Below, piece after piece: positions 7,096 to 9,178 of a DNA stretch of 9,178 nucleotides. The number at the start of each line of letters is the position of its first letter. The stretch's first letter is position 1. The stretch is taken from the NCBI GenBank assembly GCA_937959375.1, contig CALGLS010000404.1, positions 1-9,178 of the forward strand. The letters run 5' to 3'. A program made the translations under genes and the position numbers. The stretch is from an uncultured Saprospiraceae bacterium. Lineage in GTDB: Bacteria > Bacteroidota > Bacteroidia > Chitinophagales > Saprospiraceae. The notes under the pieces are model-generated. The model worked only from the letters and a program-made list of their open reading frames with translations. It was not told the DNA's origin and made no database searches.

Positions 7096-7461
7096 TTATC
7101 CACCGGAGCTACCTCCAGATGTACCACCTGAGCTACCTCCAGACGAACCACCAGATCCACCTCCAGATGATCCTCCAGAACCACCAGAGCCACCAGAGCT
7201 TCCTGAACCACCAGAGCTTCCTGAAGTATTAGTTGTATCAGAAGACATTCCTCCTGAATTACCTGAGTTACCTGAAGTGTTGGTAGTATCGGAAGACATT
7301 CCCCCTGAATTACCTGAAACACCTGTAGAGTCAGAAGAACCGCCGCTAAAGCCCAACTCATTACTTTCTTCATCAATCAAAAGATCATTATCTGCGCTAG
7401 GTGTACAAGCATATAAAGCGAGTCCAACAACTAGCATTGTTAAATAAAACCAATTTTTCAT
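7096..7461 (-). CDS. Small Gly/Ser-rich lipoprotein with internal repeats
   Basis: The 121-residue product starts with a lipoprotein signal peptide whose lipobox is LYAC, with the lipidated cysteine at position 19. A short acidic stretch follows (PSADNDLLIDEESNE, 21-35). The remainder is low complexity: two identical copies of a 15-residue unit (GNSGGMSSDTTNTSG, residues 50-64 and 67-81), then an almost pure Gly/Ser tail to the end. No catalytic domain is present. It is probably a flexible surface or periplasmic tether, or a structural peptide, anchored by lipid. It lies upstream of the CotH gene on the same strand and diverges from the sigma factor gene. The clear signal peptide and the synonymous-only repeat differences argue for a real gene despite the biased composition. 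The function is not recognised. Confidence 0.75.
   Translation of the reverse strand: MKNWFYLTMLVVGLALYACTPSADNDLLIDEESNELGFSGGSSDSTGVSGNSGGMSSDTTNTSGNSGNSGGMSSDTTNTSGSSGGSGSSGGSGGSGGSSGGGSGGSSGGSSGGTSGGSSGG
7220..7317. repeat. Two 47-bp direct repeats with 51-bp period inside the lipoprotein gene
   Basis: The copies at 7220-7266 and 7271-7317 match at 42 of 47 positions and are offset by 51 bp (17 codons). All five differences are synonymous, because both copies encode the same 15 residues. This points to an old tandem duplication kept under protein-level selection. Shorter degenerate Gly/Ser-codon repeats continue to about 7100 and may be prone to length change by slippage. Confidence 0.8.
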
Positions 7462-7537
7462 ATTTGTATAATTTAATAGGTAAATTAGAAAAAGTTAAGT
7501 AGAGCTTTCAGAGGTAAGGCGTTAAAGATACATCAAA

Positions 7538-7573
7538 GGTTGCATTTTTTAGATTTCTAATAAAAATGCAACC
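7538..7573. repeat. Perfect 12+12-bp inverted repeat in the divergent promoter region
   Basis: GGTTGCATTTTT (7538-7549) and AAAAATGCAACC (7562-7573) are exact reverse complements around a 12-nt spacer. It lies 76 bp before the lipoprotein start and 78 bp before the sigma factor start, nearly midway between the two divergent genes. That placement suits a shared operator for a dimeric regulator, or a hairpin in one leader. It is unlikely to be a terminator because no gene ends here. No match to the Bacteroidota TAnnTTTG element was seen in 7462-7651. Confidence 0.5.
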
Positions 7574-7651
7574 ATCTTATTTTATTTCACGCCTATATAT
7601 AAGAGTCTGGTAGAAAGTAATTCTTTTAAAAATAAGCAGCTAAATCAAATT

Positions 7652-8206
7652 TTGTCCTCACAAGAAATAAGCAAATTAATAAAGGCCTGTATTTCAGGAG
7701 ATGCTTTAGCACAAAAGCAGCTATATGAAACCAACAAACGGAAGATGTTTGGGGTTTGCTTGTATTATGCGGGTAGCCGAGAGGAAGCTAAGGATATGTT
7801 ACAAGAAGGTTTTTTACGGATCTTTAAAGATTTACCTTCTTATAATGGCAAGGGGAATTTTGAAGGATGGATGAGACGAGTTGTCGTTCACTCGGCAATA
7901 GACTTTTTGCGAAAGCAGAAAATAAAGATCGTAGACTTTGAGAATAGTGAACATGAACAAAAGAATAGTTATGAGATGGACACTAGCGCCCTGTTTGGTC
8001 AAAACGACACAGCAGGATCTTTAGTGAAATTAATGCAGCAATTACCAACAGGTTTCAGAACGGTATTGAATCTATATGTGATAGAAGGTTATTCTCACAA
8101 TGAGATTGCCAATCTACTGAATATATCAACAGGTACATCGAAGTCGCAACTGAGTAGAGCAAAGGAACAAATGCGAACCCTTTTAAAAGAAAAGCTAATC
8201 CGTTAA
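7652..8206 (+). CDS. ECF-type RNA polymerase sigma factor (sigma-70 family)
   Basis: The 184-residue product directs RNA polymerase to a specific promoter set, typically in response to envelope signals. Region 2 spans about 21-90, including the core-binding and -10-recognition part (EEAKDMLQEGFLRIFKDL, then GWMRRVVVHSAIDFLRKQK). A short acidic linker follows (about 91-123). Region 4 spans about 124-177, with the helix-turn-helix around GYSHNEIANLLNISTGTSKSQLSRAK (split: 146-160 and 161-171). There is no region 1 or 3, as usual for ECF factors. The start is a TTG. The frame stays open upstream to a TAG at 7550 but has no ATG until residue 32, which would delete part of region 2, so TTG, or ATT just before it, is the likely start. 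The next gene begins 25 bp downstream and encodes its probable membrane partner. Confidence 0.92.
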   Translation: MSSQEISKLIKACISGDALAQKQLYETNKRKMFGVCLYYAGSREEAKDMLQEGFLRIFKDLPSYNGKGNFEGWMRRVVVHSAIDFLRKQKIKIVDFENSEHEQKNSYEMDTSALFGQNDTAGSLVKLMQQLPTGFRTVLNLYVIEGYSHNEIANLLNISTGTSKSQLSRAKEQMRTLLKEKLIR

Positions 8207-8231
8207 TCGGCGGCTAAAACCAAATAGAGAT

Positions 8232-9178
8232 ATGAATGAATTTAATGAACAAGACCCTTTAGAATCTTTTTTAAGGAAGTCCTTAAGAGATTTTAGTGAC
8301 TCACCTCCGGATGACACCTGGGATGGGATACACCAACAGTTACCTCAAGCCGTTTCTAAGCCGAACTTCTTTTATCAAAATAAATGGCAAATACTAGCTA
8401 CTCTTTTTTTCATTAGTGTCATTGGGTATCAATCTTATTTTTTCAAAAAAGAAATCAATTCGCTTACTGAAAAAATTGAAATGATGAGTGTTACTTCACA
8501 AACAGAAACTCGTCCATCTAAAAACAATTCAAACAACAGCGACAATAACAAACACACCAACAATACTTCCTCAACTTTTAAGAAGGACAATGATTCTGAT
8601 TTAACATCAAAAGATTTTCAAAAAAACACCCAATATATTAGTGAACATAAATCATTCAAAAATTCAGAAAGCAACTCATCCCAAAAAAATAAGTCAACAA
8701 ATAGCTTATCCAACCTTTCTGAAAAAACGAATAAAACAGATCAATCTTTCAACTCAGGTAAACAATCGAAAACAACTGGCTCTTCAAATTTAAATGCTAA
8801 TACTCCAAACCAGTCTATTCAACAATTAATCCCTGACAAGTCCATTCAATTAAATAGTAAAAATAGCTCCTCGAGCCTTTGGAAGTCCACCTTAAACAAT
8901 GACGTTATTAACCCAACTACGTTGACTCTTCCAGCTACGGCTGAAGATCGGGTGACTTCCGCCTTTTTACAAAAGGGCAGCCCCTCCAAATTGGAATACT
9001 CTAACTTGACGTTAAAAAGTACCAGCTCTATTTTTCCAACTCGTAAAATAGAAACACCCGAACTGGATTTAAATCAACCGAAATCCAAATTTTTAGAAAC
9101 GCAAATCCCTGACATTCCGAATGGCAAATGGTCGATCGGACTTTATGGAAATACGCTAAGAAACTGGGCTTCGATCAC
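8232..9178 (+). CDS. Putative membrane anti-sigma partner with long linker and possible outer-membrane beta-barrel (partial, runs off the window)
   Basis: I translated this open frame by hand: ATG at 8232, 315 codons without a stop, cut by the window edge. Residues 1-40 are cytoplasmic-looking, with a short motif (PPDDTWDGIHQQL, 25-37) like the N-terminus of Bacteroidota proteins encoded next to ECF sigma genes. A single transmembrane helix lies at about 52-71 (WQILATLFFISVIGYQSYFF). A very long Asn/Ser/Lys/Thr-rich, low-complexity stretch (about 85-295) follows. The last visible part, KWSIGLYGN (299-307), resembles the first strand of an OmpA/PorT-like outer-membrane barrel. It lies 25 bp after the sigma gene, so co-transcription is likely. 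Anti-sigma function is inferred from position and N-terminal pattern. The barrel is tentative because its body is outside the window. Confidence 0.75.
   Translation, partial: MNEFNEQDPLESFLRKSLRDFSDSPPDDTWDGIHQQLPQAVSKPNFFYQNKWQILATLFFISVIGYQSYFFKKEINSLTEKIEMMSVTSQTETRPSKNNSNNSDNNKHTNNTSSTFKKDNDSDLTSKDFQKNTQYISEHKSFKNSESNSSQKNKSTNSLSNLSEKTNKTDQSFNSGKQSKTTGSSNLNANTPNQSIQQLIPDKSIQLNSKNSSSSLWKSTLNNDVINPTTLTLPATAEDRVTSAFLQKGSPSKLEYSNLTLKSTSSIFPTRKIETPELDLNQPKSKFLETQIPDIPNGKWSIGLYGNTLRNWASI

Noticed and set aside
7077..7376. 99-residue minus-strand frame overlapping the lipoprotein gene
   Set aside because: It is a Leu/Val-rich, repeat-derived shadow of the Gly/Ser codons in another frame. The overlapping frame has a proper lipoprotein signal peptide.
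7534..7541. Minus-strand AACCTTTG as a near-match -7 element for the lipoprotein promoter
   Set aside because: It misses the leading TA, overlaps the inverted repeat and has no clear -33 TTG partner, so it is too weak to list.
1..9178. CRISPR array, tRNA, rRNA or full insertion sequence
   Set aside because: I saw no regularly spaced repeats, cloverleaf-like sequences, rRNA-like stretches or transposase motifs.

Overview
The window looks like chromosomal DNA from a marine or soil-type member of the Bacteroidota, most like the Saprospiraceae/Lewinella group. The evidence is two large secreted proteins with C-terminal type IX secretion (T9SS) sorting domains, Bacteroidota-style HYR, C-type-lectin and CotH architectures, AT-rich DNA without Shine-Dalgarno sequences, and an ECF sigma factor followed by a membrane-anchored partner. 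The assignment rests on reading the sequence only; no search was run.

Layout. Positions 1-348 hold no recognisable gene. They contain a terminator-like hairpin (80-131) and, directly beside it, a roughly 160-bp imperfect palindrome (134-293) that looks like a small non-coding mobile element. From 349 to 4498, on the minus strand, a two-gene unit encodes a secreted TPR protein (promoter-proximal) and a 1102-residue purple-acid-phosphatase-like cell-surface protein with Ig-like, HYR and two C-type lectin domains plus a T9SS tail. After a 249-bp spacer with several inverted repeats, the minus strand carries a T9SS-exported CotH-family protein (4748-6961). Upstream of it is a small Gly/Ser-rich lipoprotein (7096-7461). 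A divergent intergenic region (7462-7651) with a perfect 12+12-bp inverted repeat separates these from plus-strand genes. Those are an ECF sigma factor (7652-8206, probable TTG start) and, 25 bp further, an open-ended gene (8232 to the window edge). Its product has an anti-sigma-like N-terminus, one transmembrane helix, a long Asn/Ser/Lys-rich linker and what may be the start of an outer-membrane beta-barrel.

How the genes may work together. The left part is a cell-surface and secretion module: a phosphoesterase with sugar-binding-type domains, and a CotH-type atypical kinase. Both are predicted to reach the surface through T9SS. The right part is a sigma/membrane-partner signalling pair of the kind that senses envelope state. 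Whether this sigma factor controls the divergent lipoprotein or CotH genes is only suggested by position. The most unusual items are the coherent palindrome at 134-293, the C-type lectin domain inserted inside a HYR domain, the synonymous-only 51-bp repeat in the lipoprotein, and the one-polypeptide anti-sigma/linker/barrel candidate at the right edge.
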